A stretch of 64,000 nucleotides of DNA from NCBI RefSeq assembly GCF_030068475.1, contig NZ_JAQOSP010000006.1, positions 1 through 64,000 on the forward strand, given 5' to 3'. The stretch's first letter is position 1. Every line of letters begins with the position of its first letter. This document shows positions 7,392-16,738 of the stretch, piece after piece. The translations under genes and the position numbers were made by a program. Origin of the DNA: Roseofilum acuticapitatum BLCC-M154 (GTDB taxonomy: Bacteria; Cyanobacteriota; Cyanobacteriia; Cyanobacteriales; Desertifilaceae). Below the pieces are notes generated by a model that did no database searches, was not told the DNA's origin, and saw only the letters and a list, made by a program, of their open reading frames with translations.

Positions 7392-8828
7392 ATGAATTAT
7401 CATCCTATTCATAATACTCTTAAACTTCTGCCCCTAATTGCCAGTGCTATAGTGTTAGCCTCTTGTGGCAAAGAGCAGATACAGGCAACAGCAACCGGTC
7501 GTCCGGCGGTTCCCGTGGCTTTTGGAGCGGTGGAATTGGGGCGAGTTAGTGATGGCACAGAATATAATGTGGCTTTAGTGTCTAGGGAAATAGCCAACGT
7601 GCGCCCTAGGGTGAGTGGAAATATTTTAGAGCGCTATGTGGAGTTAGGCGATCGCGTCACCGCAGGGCAGCGAATGTTTATCATCGATCCCATTGAACAA
7701 CAGGCAGCCGTGAATTCCCAACTGGCGCAAGTCGGATCGGCTACAGCCGCCGTAGAAACCGCCAAAAGTAACCTGCAATCGGCGATCGCCGAACGGGCCC
7801 GCATTGCCGCCGAAAAAGACCTCAACTCCGCCCGTGCCAACTGGGAAAACGCCAAATCCACCCTCCTCTCCCAAGAAGCCGAACTCACTCGCAGGCAAGC
7901 CCAACTCGACTATCAAACCCTAGAAAATGAGCGCTATCAATCCCTAGCTGCCAATGGAGCCGTTTCCCAAGAAACCGCAGATCAAACCAAACGCTCCTAT
8001 CTGCAAGCCCAAGCCGATGTCAAAAACCAAGAAAAAGTGATCGAAGCCGCTCAATCTCAAGTCGAGAGTACCCGCCGAGCCTACGATCGCCTGATTGCCT
8101 CCGTCGATGCCCAACTGGCCGCCCAAGATCAAGTCATCGCCGGAGCTAGGGCCGAAATTGCCCGTGCCGAACAAGACCTGCAACGCACCCGGCAACAAGC
8201 CGCCGAAGCAGAAGCCCGGTTAGGATTCTATGAAATTAACGCGCCCTTTTCCGGAACCGTGGGCAATGTCCCCATCAAAGTCGGCGATTTTGTCGATAGC
8301 CAAACCCTTCTAGCCACCGTCAGCCAATCCCAACCCTTAGAAGTCCTGATCCAAATTCCCATTGACCGGTTGGCCCAAGTCCGTATTGGCACGAAAATCG
8401 AACTCAAAACCCAAGATAATCAACCGATTACCACCATTCCCGTCTCCTTCATTTCCCCCCAAACCGATCCCAATACCCAAACCATTACCATTAAAGGCAT
8501 CTATGCCAACGCCCAAAACCAACTCCGCACCGATCAATTGGTCAAAGCCAAAGTCGTTTGGGAAGATCGACCCAGCTTAACCATTCCCACCACTGCTATC
8601 AAGCGCATTGGGGGCCAAGCCTTTGTATTTGTGGTCAATGAATCAGAAGGGCAACAAGTCGCGACCCAAACCCCCGTCACCCTAGGCAGTATCACCGGGC
8701 AAAACTTTGTCGTGCAAGACGGTTTACAGGGAGGAGAAACCATCGTCACTGAAGGCGTGGTTAAACTCGTCGATGGAGCGCCTGTAGTCGATGCCACCAC
8801 CTTGCCCAATTCTGCGGAACAATCTTAA
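7392..8828 (+). CDS. RND efflux periplasmic adaptor (membrane-fusion protein), lipoprotein
   Basis: A 478-residue HlyD/AcrA-family adaptor. The N-terminal signal ends in lipobox LASC with C25 as the lipidated residue, so it should be anchored to the inner membrane facing the periplasm. A lipoyl/barrel-sandwich half (NVRPRVSGNILERYVELGDRV, about 65-90) is followed by a long alpha-hairpin (about 105-275, rich in Ala/Gln/Glu heptads). The second lipoyl half (INAPFSGTVGNVPIKVGDFV, about 285) and beta-barrel and membrane-proximal domains complete it. It works with the RND pump at 9213-12575 to couple it to an outer-membrane channel, which is not encoded here. A 384-bp repeat region unusually separates adaptor and pump. 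Confidence 0.93.
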   Translation: MNYHPIHNTLKLLPLIASAIVLASCGKEQIQATATGRPAVPVAFGAVELGRVSDGTEYNVALVSREIANVRPRVSGNILERYVELGDRVTAGQRMFIIDPIEQQAAVNSQLAQVGSATAAVETAKSNLQSAIAERARIAAEKDLNSARANWENAKSTLLSQEAELTRRQAQLDYQTLENERYQSLAANGAVSQETADQTKRSYLQAQADVKNQEKVIEAAQSQVESTRRAYDRLIASVDAQLAAQDQVIAGARAEIARAEQDLQRTRQQAAEAEARLGFYEINAPFSGTVGNVPIKVGDFVDSQTLLATVSQSQPLEVLIQIPIDRLAQVRIGTKIELKTQDNQPITTIPVSFISPQTDPNTQTITIKGIYANAQNQLRTDQLVKAKVVWEDRPSLTIPTTAIKRIGGQAFVFVVNESEGQQVATQTPVTLGSITGQNFVVQDGLQGGETIVTEGVVKLVDGAPVVDATTLPNSAEQS

Positions 8829-9212
8829 GCCAGAAATCTTAAGCAATGTAACAGGCTTCTCTTGTGAAAATCCAGCCTTAAGATAAACTGGAGGCATTTA
8901 CGAGCGATTTTTTAATGAAGTCGGGTTACCCTAAACCTGTTATATCAAGTCCGATTAAACCGCTATGATTACAAATCATATCAAGTCCGGTGAATGGTAA
9001 AAAACAAGCGGGCAAGATGCCCGCACTCCTGGAATCCCTTGAATGGTAAAAAACAAGCGGGCAAGATGCCCGCACTCCTGGAATCCCTTGATATTACTGG
9101 AGTGGGAGCGTCTCGCTCCCTAGACTTTGAATTGTGGGGTTTCCGCCTCGTGGACATGAATAACCGGACTTGATATGCAACATTCCCCATTCCCCATTCC
9201 CCAAAATGACCC
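8829..9212. repeat. Composite palindromic repeat between adaptor and RND pump, with 49-bp tandem duplication and STRR
   Basis: From about 8942 the ATATCAAGTCCG arm occurs twice (8942 and 8979). The 49-bp unit 8992-9040, which contains hairpin GCGGGCA-AGA-TGCCCGC, is exactly duplicated as 9041-9089. A GGGAGCG-TCT-CGCTCCC hairpin follows near 9106, then a TCCGC-CTC-GTGGA arm and the closing CCGGACTTGATAT at about 9164-9176. The last 30 bp before the pump start are a heptanucleotide (CCCCATT) run, an STRR-type repeat known in filamentous cyanobacteria. No gene is seen. Confidence 0.88.
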
Positions 9213-12200
9213 ATGCTCCTAAGTATTGCTGACAACTTCATCAAGCGACCGGTCTTAACCACCGTTTGCTCCATCCTCATCGTCCTGGTGGGGGGCATAT
9301 CTTTACCTTTGCTCCCGATTTCCCAATTGCCTCAGTTGGCGAATACGGAAGTACAGGTGACTGCCAGCTATATTGGCGCAGATGTGCAAACGGCGGAAAC
9401 GACCACCACCACGATTATCGAGCGAGAAATTAATGGGGTGGAGAACATGAAATATATGTACTCCAACACCAATAATGGGGGGTTGACCTCTATTCGGGTG
9501 GCCTTTCCCCAGGAAGTAGACCGGGATATTGCTCAAGTGAATGTACAAAACCGGGTGTCGATTGCCGAGCCTCAACTGCCAGCAGAAGTGAAGCAAACGG
9601 GGGTGAAAACGGATAAAGCTTCACCGAATATTCTTTTGGTGCTGGGATTTTCATCGGAGCGCGATGAGTCGGGAAATTATTTTTACGATGAGATCTTTAT
9701 GAGTAACTATATCGATCTCAATATTCTTGACCAGCTTAAACGACTGCCAGGGGTAGGACAAGCGACTTTACTCGGCGATCGCAAATATGCCATGCGAATT
9801 TGGCTTGACCCGAATAAAATGGCAGCACGGGGACTGGCAGCTTCCGATGTGGTGAATGCTCTGAGAGAACAAAACCTGCAAGTGGGAGCCGGGAAAATTG
9901 GCCAAGCCCCATCTCCAGATGGACAACTGTTTGAAATTCCCCTGCAAGCCACTGGTCGATTTGCTGATGTTAGCGAATTTGAGGAGCTGGTGGTCAAGGT
10001 TGGCTCTGGGGGAACTTTAGTCAAGCTTAAAGATGTGGCGCAAGTGGAATTAGGGGCACAGGATTATACGGTAAATGTACTCTTAAATACTAATCCAGGG
10101 GTGGGGATTGCTATCTATCAGTTGCCGGGATCAAACGCTTTGGAAACTGCTCAAGCGGTGAAATCAGAGATGGAACGGTTATCGGTTAATTTCCCACCAG
10201 GCATGAATATGGTCGTTGCTTATGATACAACGACATTTATTAACAAGTCTTTGGAAGAAGTGGTGATTACCCTGTTCCAGGCGATCGGTTTGGTAATCCT
10301 GATTTTGTTTGTGTTTCTCCAGGACTGGCGCTCGACTCTGGTTCCGGCGATCGCCATTCCCGTCGCTCTGATTGGGGCGGCGGCCGGCTTGAAAATTGTG
10401 GGCTTTGAAATCAATACCCTCACCCTATTCGCCTTCACCCTGGCTTCCGGTTTAGTGGTGGATGATGCGATCGTGATTGTAGAAGCGGTATCGAGCAAAA
10501 TAGAAGAGGGAATGCAAGCCAGACAAGCCGCCCTCGATGCCATGGAAGAACTCACCGGCGCAACGATCGCCACCTCAGCCGTACTCATGGCTGTATTTAT
10601 CCCCGTCTCCTTCTTCCCCGGAACCACCGGCATTATCTACAAACAATTCGCCCTCACCATTGCCTTTGCCGTCGCCTGCTCCACCTTCAACGCCCTCACC
10701 TTCTCCCCCACCATGTCCGCCTTGCTCTTGCGGCGCAAAGAAGAACCCCATGGCCCCCTAGCTTGGCTATTCAACCAATTTAACCGAGGGTTTGGTTGGG
10801 TGCAGGCTCGCTATGGGAATTTGATCCAATTTCTCACCCGCATCAATGCCCTAGTCATCGGCGTATTCATCATCGGTTTAGTGGCCACCGTTTGGATGTA
10901 TAACACCGTTCCCAGTGGCTTTGTGCCAGAAGAAGACCAAGGCTATTTTCTGGTCATTTATCAAGCTCCCGATGGTGTATCCCTAGACTATACTGCCCAA
11001 GTCGCCAAAAAAGTCGAGGAAAAAATCCGTGCTGTCCCGGAAGTCGCCCATACCTTTGGCGCAACCGGTTATAGCTTTGATGGTCAAGACCCCAGTAAGG
11101 GTATCTTCTTTGTCAACTTAAAATCTTGGGATGAGCGACCCACGGCAGAACAGTCCATTTATGGCATTCTGCGAAAGGTTAATCGCTCTTTAGGCACAAT
11201 TCCAGAAGTGTTTTCTTTGGCAGTGAATGCCCCTCCAGTCCAAGGGATGGGGAATACCGGGGGCTTTGAATTCCAACTGCAAGACCGCACGGGTAATGCC
11301 ACAATCCAAGACCTGCTCGATAATGCCAACCGCTTAATTGGGGCAGTTAACTCAGATAAGTATCCGGCGGTTGCTGGTGCATATACCCAGTTTACGGCCA
11401 ATAAAGCCCAGAAAAAAGTAGAGGTATTGCGCGATCGCGCTAAAGCCCTAAATGTAGATGTCAATGAAGTCTTTGCTACCCTCGCCACCTATCTTGGCTC
11501 CAGCTACGTTAATGATTTTGTCCTCGGACAACGGCAATATCGGGTTTATGTGCAAGCGGATGCCGAATATCGCTCCGATCCTGAAGATATTAATCAACTC
11601 TATGTGCGCTCAAGAGAGGGGACAATGGTTCCCTTGGGCAGTTTAATTAAGCTGACTGAGTTCACCGGCCCAGAGATTATCCAACACTTTAATGTCTTCC
11701 GCTCCATTAAAATTCAAGGGGGGCCGGCTCCAGGCTATAGTTCTGGACAGGCGATCGCCGCAATGGAACAAGCCGCCAGCGAAGTCCTAGACCCCGGTTT
11801 TGGCTACTCCTGGCAAGGAACCGCCCTAGAAGAAAAAGCCTCTGGAGGCAGCGCCCCCATCATCTTCGGTCTCGGCTTTATCATGGTGTTCCTAGTCTTA
11901 GCTGCCCAGTATGAGAGCTACATTGACCCCACCATTATCATGCTGTCCGTTCCCCTCTCCGTACTAGGGGCCCTCTCCGCCATTTGGTTCCGAGCCAATA
12001 TGGTACAAGCGGGAGGCATTTGGCCGGTAGTCAACAATGATGTGTACTGCCAAGTTGCCCTCGTCATGCTCATCGGGTTAGCCTCCAAAAACTCCATTCT
12101 GATCGTCGAGTTTGCCAACCAACTCCATGAAAAAGGTCTAGACTTCACCAGAGCAGCCACCCAAGCCGCCGAGCAGCGCTTCCGACCCATTCAAATGACT

Positions 12201-12575
12201 GCCTTTTCTACTTTGGTGGGCTTTTGGCCCCTGGTCACGGCCTCTGGTGCAGGATCGAGCAGTCGGTGGTCTTTGGGAACGGCGATCTTTGGAGGAATGC
12301 TGGTGGGAACCGTCCTCAGTTTGTTGATTACGCCGAACCTTTATATTGCGGTCAAAAACTTGGAAGCCTTCCTGCTTAAAGGAGAAAGACCGCAAAAACC
12401 CCCTAAATCTAACGGCGGTTCTGGCCGTTTAGGCCGTCTAGGGAATTTGTCGGGTTTGTTGAAGAAACCTTTGGCTAAGAATGGCCATAGTAACGACATT
12501 GAGGAGGAACGACCGGATACGGGGACGCAACCAGAGAGTCAACCGGAAGAGTCGGATACGGGTAAATGGTCGTAA
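9213..12575 (+). CDS. RND multidrug efflux pump (AcrB/HAE1-type permease)
   Basis: An 1120-residue inner-membrane proton-driven exporter. It has the typical start (IADNFIKRPVLTTVCSILIVLVGG), two large periplasmic loops and two groups of six membrane helices. The fourth helix carries GLVVDDAIVIVEAV, including the paired aspartates needed for proton relay in this family. Late motifs GLASKNSILIVEFANQL and RFRPIQMTAFSTLVGFWPLV are intact. The C-terminal tail (about 1060-1120) is polar and rich in Gly, Pro and Glu, longer than in E. coli AcrB. It would export hydrophobic compounds together with the adaptor upstream. The start ATG lies directly behind an STRR run, and no Shine-Dalgarno is obvious. 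Confidence 0.95.
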   Translation: MLLSIADNFIKRPVLTTVCSILIVLVGGISLPLLPISQLPQLANTEVQVTASYIGADVQTAETTTTTIIEREINGVENMKYMYSNTNNGGLTSIRVAFPQEVDRDIAQVNVQNRVSIAEPQLPAEVKQTGVKTDKASPNILLVLGFSSERDESGNYFYDEIFMSNYIDLNILDQLKRLPGVGQATLLGDRKYAMRIWLDPNKMAARGLAASDVVNALREQNLQVGAGKIGQAPSPDGQLFEIPLQATGRFADVSEFEELVVKVGSGGTLVKLKDVAQVELGAQDYTVNVLLNTNPGVGIAIYQLPGSNALETAQAVKSEMERLSVNFPPGMNMVVAYDTTTFINKSLEEVVITLFQAIGLVILILFVFLQDWRSTLVPAIAIPVALIGAAAGLKIVGFEINTLTLFAFTLASGLVVDDAIVIVEAVSSKIEEGMQARQAALDAMEELTGATIATSAVLMAVFIPVSFFPGTTGIIYKQFALTIAFAVACSTFNALTFSPTMSALLLRRKEEPHGPLAWLFNQFNRGFGWVQARYGNLIQFLTRINALVIGVFIIGLVATVWMYNTVPSGFVPEEDQGYFLVIYQAPDGVSLDYTAQVAKKVEEKIRAVPEVAHTFGATGYSFDGQDPSKGIFFVNLKSWDERPTAEQSIYGILRKVNRSLGTIPEVFSLAVNAPPVQGMGNTGGFEFQLQDRTGNATIQDLLDNANRLIGAVNSDKYPAVAGAYTQFTANKAQKKVEVLRDRAKALNVDVNEVFATLATYLGSSYVNDFVLGQRQYRVYVQADAEYRSDPEDINQLYVRSREGTMVPLGSLIKLTEFTGPEIIQHFNVFRSIKIQGGPAPGYSSGQAIAAMEQAASEVLDPGFGYSWQGTALEEKASGGSAPIIFGLGFIMVFLVLAAQYESYIDPTIIMLSVPLSVLGALSAIWFRANMVQAGGIWPVVNNDVYCQVALVMLIGLASKNSILIVEFANQLHEKGLDFTRAATQAAEQRFRPIQMTAFSTLVGFWPLVTASGAGSSSRWSLGTAIFGGMLVGTVLSLLITPNLYIAVKNLEAFLLKGERPQKPPKSNGGSGRLGRLGNLSGLLKKPLAKNGHSNDIEEERPDTGTQPESQPEESDTGKWS

Positions 12576-12599
12576 AATCAATTAACACTTGCAACTAGC

Positions 12600-13331
12600 A
12601 TGAAACAGACCCTTTCTCCCCAAGATGCTCGTCAGTTAGCCCTTTCTTTTTTAGCCCAAGTAGGACTCAATCGGGAGTTTGTAGAAAATGCTTCCTTAAA
12701 ACCGGAGGATGCCGACATCTTAGTGAACTTTTGCCCCAACTCCGATCGGGGCAAAATCTTAGAAGTGGGTACGTTTGTGGGGGTGTCTTCTGTCGTGTTA
12801 GGCCTTTGTTTTCCCGACTCTGAGGTGATTTGTGTCGATCCTGGCTTACCGACTGGTTTAATGAATGGGTTGTGTGTTCGCAAGTTTGAGATCCCCGATT
12901 ACCCAGAAACAATGCTATCGTTTGTGGAAGCAGCACTGATGCATGTGGGAGTTCGCGATCGCTTTCAGATTTATCAGGGATTTTTCTCTTGCTGTTTTCC
13001 TGATGCTGGCGATCGCCAAACGGTGATAGATTATGGCATTAATTTAAACCACTACCCCACGATTGGCCCACAAGTGTGTCAAGCCCATGGGCCCTTTAAA
13101 ACCATTTTTCTAGATGCAGATCACCGCACTCAAGCGGTACTGAGCGATCTACTCCTCTTATCATCCCATGTTGCTGCCGATGGGGTGATTATTCTCCATG
13201 ATATGGGAGAAGATTTTTGGGGGCAACAAGTTAGGGAAGGGGTTGATCAATTCTTAAGATTGCATCCTGAGTTTTACCTAGAGCAACAGGGAGATTTAGG
13301 CAGACTTCAGCGTATTAAAAAAGTACACTGA
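12600..13331 (+). CDS. Class I SAM-dependent methyltransferase
   Basis: A 243-residue protein with a Rossmann-fold methyltransferase core: motif I ILEVGTFVGVSSVVLG (about residues 54-69), an acidic end of strand 2 (VICVDPG), FKTIFLDADH (about 163) and IILHDMGEDFWG near 198. This pattern is like the Methyltransf_24 / CmcI-type group often placed near secondary-metabolite or glycan genes. It starts 24 bp after the RND pump stop, so it is probably in the same transcript. The substrate cannot be predicted. An unusual run of cysteines (CVDPG, LCVRK, SCCFP) lies in the middle. Confidence 0.8.
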   Translation: MKQTLSPQDARQLALSFLAQVGLNREFVENASLKPEDADILVNFCPNSDRGKILEVGTFVGVSSVVLGLCFPDSEVICVDPGLPTGLMNGLCVRKFEIPDYPETMLSFVEAALMHVGVRDRFQIYQGFFSCCFPDAGDRQTVIDYGINLNHYPTIGPQVCQAHGPFKTIFLDADHRTQAVLSDLLLLSSHVAADGVIILHDMGEDFWGQQVREGVDQFLRLHPEFYLEQQGDLGRLQRIKKVH

Positions 13332-13490
13332 AGGACTTTTAATGCATAAAGCGCAAACTGCTGTAAAATATACTCAAAGTTTAACACCCAAACTCAACGG
13401 TTATTTTGTAGATAGCTCCAGACTTTGATCTCCCTTTACACAAGGGAAATTTAGGCGGCTCAAACACTCCTGTAATTACCCATAACTCTC

Positions 13491-14783
13491 ATGACGGCTA
13501 GTCTTCTCTCCTCATTAGAATCCAATCAGACCCATCGCTTACAACTCACCAATGGTATCGTCTTGTTAGTTGTGGAAAATCCCATCGCTGATATCATTTC
13601 CAGTCGTTGGTTTTTGCGCTCTGGCAGTAGTTGCGACCCCCCGGAAAAAGCGGGTATGGCTAATTTAGTCGCTTCCTTGCTCACCAAAGGAACCCCCAAT
13701 TTCTCTTGGTCAGATATTGCCGAACAAATTGAGTCTGTAGGAGCCAGTTGTGGTGCAGATGCAGCCGCCGATTATTTTCTCATGAGCCTGAAAACGGTTT
13801 CTGCCGATTTTGTGCCCTTGTTTAAATTAGTGGCTGAATTGATGCGATCGCCCACTTTTCCCCTAGAGCAAATACAATTAGAAAAACGTCTGGTTTTACA
13901 AAGCATTCGCCAAGCCCAAGAACAGCCCTTTTCCTTAGCCTTCAAAGGTTTACGGGAAGCCATGTATGGGGATCATCCCTATGGCAAATCCAGCCTCGGA
14001 ACCCAAGAAAGTGTAGAAAGCATTACCCAGAATGATTTGCAAGCCTTCCATCAAGCCTATTTTCGTCCCGATAATTTAGTCATTAGTATCTGTGGACGCA
14101 TTACCTTATCAGAAGTCATTTCCTTAGTACAGGATATTTTAGGCGATTGGGAAGCACCCGAAAAACCCATCCCTAAAGCCCCTTTTCCCCAGTACAACCT
14201 AGATCGGATGTTTGGCATCCCTCCTGTCATTCAACCCCAAGAAACCCAACAATCAATCGTCATGGTCGGTTATCCAGGAGCTAATGTCAAGAGTCCTGAC
14301 TATCCCGTATTAAAATTACTCAATACTTACTTAGGCAATGGTTTATCCAGTCGTTTGTTCGTAGAATTGCGGGAAAAACGGGGATTAGCCTATGATGTTT
14401 CTGCTTTTTATCCCACTCGTCAAGATTTGTCCCAGTTTGTTGTGTATATGGGGACTGCTCCCAAAAATACGGAAATTGCAATTACTTCTTTACAAGAAGA
14501 AGTCGAGCGCCTCACTCAAATCCCCCTAACCCTAGAAGAATTGAGTACCAGTAAAAATAAACTATTGGGGCAATATGCATTAGGAAAACAAACCAATTCC
14601 CAAATTGCCCAAATTCTGGGATGGTATGAAACCATTGGTTTAGGAATTGAATTCGATACCGAATTTCAAGCCGCCATTGCTCAAGTGAGTATAGAACAAG
14701 CTCAAGAGATTTCCCGAACCTATCTTAATGCAGGTTGTTTATCTATTGTTGGCCCCCAAGAAATCTTGGGGGAAATCAACTGA
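13491..14783 (+). CDS. M16-family (insulinase/pitrilysin-like) peptidase homologue lacking the zinc motif
   Basis: A 430-residue two-domain M16 protein (half-domains about 15-190 and 195-415). The inverted zinc motif HxxEH expected near residue 60 is absent: the equivalent stretch reads AGMANLVASLLTKGT. The C-terminal-half hallmark FVELREKRGLAYDVSAFY (about 285-302) is present, as in the non-catalytic partner of heterodimeric bacterial M16 proteases. It probably pairs with a catalytic subunit, but none is encoded in this window, although such subunits are commonly adjacent. No signal peptide is visible. The gene is flanked by 160 bp upstream and by a repeat element downstream. Confidence 0.88.
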   Translation: MTASLLSSLESNQTHRLQLTNGIVLLVVENPIADIISSRWFLRSGSSCDPPEKAGMANLVASLLTKGTPNFSWSDIAEQIESVGASCGADAAADYFLMSLKTVSADFVPLFKLVAELMRSPTFPLEQIQLEKRLVLQSIRQAQEQPFSLAFKGLREAMYGDHPYGKSSLGTQESVESITQNDLQAFHQAYFRPDNLVISICGRITLSEVISLVQDILGDWEAPEKPIPKAPFPQYNLDRMFGIPPVIQPQETQQSIVMVGYPGANVKSPDYPVLKLLNTYLGNGLSSRLFVELREKRGLAYDVSAFYPTRQDLSQFVVYMGTAPKNTEIAITSLQEEVERLTQIPLTLEELSTSKNKLLGQYALGKQTNSQIAQILGWYETIGLGIEFDTEFQAAIAQVSIEQAQEISRTYLNAGCLSIVGPQEILGEIN

Positions 14784-14829
14784 ATTTGTCCAATTATAGT
14801 TGATTCAATTAAGGTTGAGACACTCACAA

Positions 14830-14857
14830 GTAGGGTAGGCACTGCCCACCTTACACA
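14830..14857. repeat. GGTAGGC-ACT-GCCCACC hairpin
   Basis: An imperfect palindrome in the 46-113 bp after the M16 gene, with core at 14834-14850 in the 7-3-7 arrangement and one mismatch. A closely similar perfect version lies at 43947-43971 after the ParB-like gene. It may act in transcript ends, but there is no T tract. Confidence 0.6.
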
Positions 14858-14899
14858 TTGAGTTATTCAAATTGACTGTAGAACGATGAAAAGCGGGTT

Positions 14900-15047
14900 A
14901 TATCAAGTCCGTTTGTTCATGTCCGCGAAGCGGAAATACCCTAATTAAAAACTTAGGGAGCAAGATGCTCCCACTCCAGCAATATCAAAGGATTAGAGGA
15001 GTGCGGGCATCTTGCCCGCTTCTTCACCCTTTATCCGGACTTGATAT
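14900..15047. repeat. Composite palindromic repeat abutting the ubiB-like stop codon
   Basis: A full copy. The left arm ATATCAAGTCCG is followed by TCCGC-GAA-GCGGA, then hairpin GGGAGCA-AGA-TGCTCCC near 14956, hairpin GCGGGCA-TCT-TGCCCGC near 15004, and the right arm CCGGACTTGATAT. The right end overlaps the TAA stop codon (15047-15049) of the minus-strand UbiB-type gene. The right half is nearly identical to 33062-33122. Confidence 0.9.
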
Positions 15048-16696
15048 TATGACCGCAATCTTCCTGACCTTAATATACTAATTACTAGCCATAATCCAAT
15101 CAAACTGGCGGCTCCGAATAGCACGGCACTGAGTAAAGAGAGTTGGGGACTTTGGGCGTTGCTGGAAATCAGGGCTGCTCCCATAATCAGGGAACCCACG
15201 AGAATGCTAAAGGAAAGACGATTCGCAGAGTCATCAATACTGCGCCTCAGTCGTTCTAGGTCTTTAACCTGGATATTCCAATTGAGGGTTTCTGAGGTTA
15301 AACGATCGAGGAATAATTCGATCAGGCGAGGAGATTGTAAGGAGAGACTTTTGACATCTAGGGCAGTTCTGAGTAGGGTTTGAATGGGCTTATCTCCGAG
15401 CAGTTGACGCTGGAAAATATCGGTGATTAGGGGTTTGATTTGGTCGAGTAAATTGACTTGGGGATTAAAGCCTCTGGCGACTCCTTCTAAGTTGGCTAAG
15501 GATTTGGCATAGAGTCCCATATTACCAGGGAGGCGGATTTTGTTGCTGCGAGCAATTTCGAGAATTTCATAGAAGACTTCGCTAAAGTTAATTTCGCTCA
15601 GATTAATGTTATAGTATTTGCGAAGCATCCGCGTATAGTCGGCTTCTAAACGACTAAGATTAACCGGTTGATTGGATTCGGCTAAATCGAGGGTGAGTTG
15701 GGCGCAGCGTTGGGCATCAATATCAACGATCGCCAGCAACATTTCGGTTAAAATTTGTTGAGTACGGGGATCGATTCGTCCAACCATGCCACAGTCTAGT
15801 AGGGCAACGCGACCATCGTTGAGTAAGAAAATGTTGCCCGGATGGGGGTCGGCATGGAAGAAGCCGTTAATATAAATTTGTTGAAAGAAGGCGCGGAATA
15901 AGATGCTGGTTACTTCGTCTCGTTTTTGCTCTACGGATAGGGTGGGGGTGACAAACTGGGTGAGGTCAGCAGAAAGTAGGGGTTTGCCTTCTAACCATTC
16001 TAAAACCAGTAATTTTTCGCTGGTATAGTCCCAGTAGACTTGGGGAATGACGAGCTGTTTGGGGTCAAACCAGCGACTGGTGGATAAGTTTTCTTGCATT
16101 TGAGTGGTGAAATGACCTTCTTTGGTGAAGTCCAATTCATCGCGCAAGGCTTTGGTAAATTCTTCTGCGAGGGCGACTAAATCATAGTCTTGACCAAAGT
16201 CACTTAATGAGGCTAGTTCGGCTAATCCTTTAATCAGGGTAATGTCTTGCTCGACGATGCGACCAATACCGGGACGTTGGATTTTTAGGGCGACTTCTTG
16301 TCCTGTGTTGAGGGTAGCACGATGGACTTGGCCGAGGGAACCTGCGGCGATCGCCTCTGGGTCAATTTTGGGAAAGGCTTCTTCTAAGGGAATCGGTAAA
16401 CTTTGCCGCAGTTGCGTCTCAACTTGTGACCAAGGAACAGCAGGAACATTAGCTTGCAAAGCAGAAAGAGCCGTGATATAACGACCCGGTAGTAAGTCCG
16501 GTCGGGTACTGAGCAGTTGTCCTAATTTGACAAATACGGGCCCTAAATCAATCAGAATATTGCGTAAAACAGTGGGAGAAGGTAACTTAGGTTCGCCGGG
16601 TTGATCCCCTTTGAGTAAGCCTTCGATATAATCCCAACCGTTGCGGAAGACGACTTCCAAAATTTCCCGTTGACGCGAGCTAATTATGCTATACAT
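15047..16696 (-). CDS. ABC1/UbiB-family atypical kinase (AarF-like)
   Basis: A 549-residue protein of the UbiB/COQ8/ABC1K family. Visible motifs are AAGSLGQVHRA (Ala-rich nucleotide loop and QVH of the inhibitory region, about 123), VALKIQRPG, HADPHPGNIFLL (about 277-288, catalytic loop) and LDCGMVG (metal-binding Asp). Two hydrophobic stretches near the C-terminus (FSILVGSLIMGAALI, LLSAVLFGAASLIGLWLVISIL) suggest membrane anchoring. Family members act in prenylquinone metabolism; in cyanobacteria and plastids the ABC1K proteins affect plastoquinone and tocopherol. Several paralogues exist per cyanobacterial genome, so no symbol is assigned. Its stop codon coincides with the edge of a dispersed repeat. 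Confidence 0.92.
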   Translation of the reverse strand: MYSIISSRQREILEVVFRNGWDYIEGLLKGDQPGEPKLPSPTVLRNILIDLGPVFVKLGQLLSTRPDLLPGRYITALSALQANVPAVPWSQVETQLRQSLPIPLEEAFPKIDPEAIAAGSLGQVHRATLNTGQEVALKIQRPGIGRIVEQDITLIKGLAELASLSDFGQDYDLVALAEEFTKALRDELDFTKEGHFTTQMQENLSTSRWFDPKQLVIPQVYWDYTSEKLLVLEWLEGKPLLSADLTQFVTPTLSVEQKRDEVTSILFRAFFQQIYINGFFHADPHPGNIFLLNDGRVALLDCGMVGRIDPRTQQILTEMLLAIVDIDAQRCAQLTLDLAESNQPVNLSRLEADYTRMLRKYYNINLSEINFSEVFYEILEIARSNKIRLPGNMGLYAKSLANLEGVARGFNPQVNLLDQIKPLITDIFQRQLLGDKPIQTLLRTALDVKSLSLQSPRLIELFLDRLTSETLNWNIQVKDLERLRRSIDDSANRLSFSILVGSLIMGAALISSNAQSPQLSLLSAVLFGAASLIGLWLVISILRSGRLRS

Positions 16697-16738
16697 TAGA
16701 CCAAATTATTGTGAAAATCGTTGCTAGTTTTATCCCAA

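Noticed and set aside
8981-9298. Minus-strand 105-codon frame
   Set aside because: It covers the tandem 49-bp repeat and the antisense start of the RND pump.
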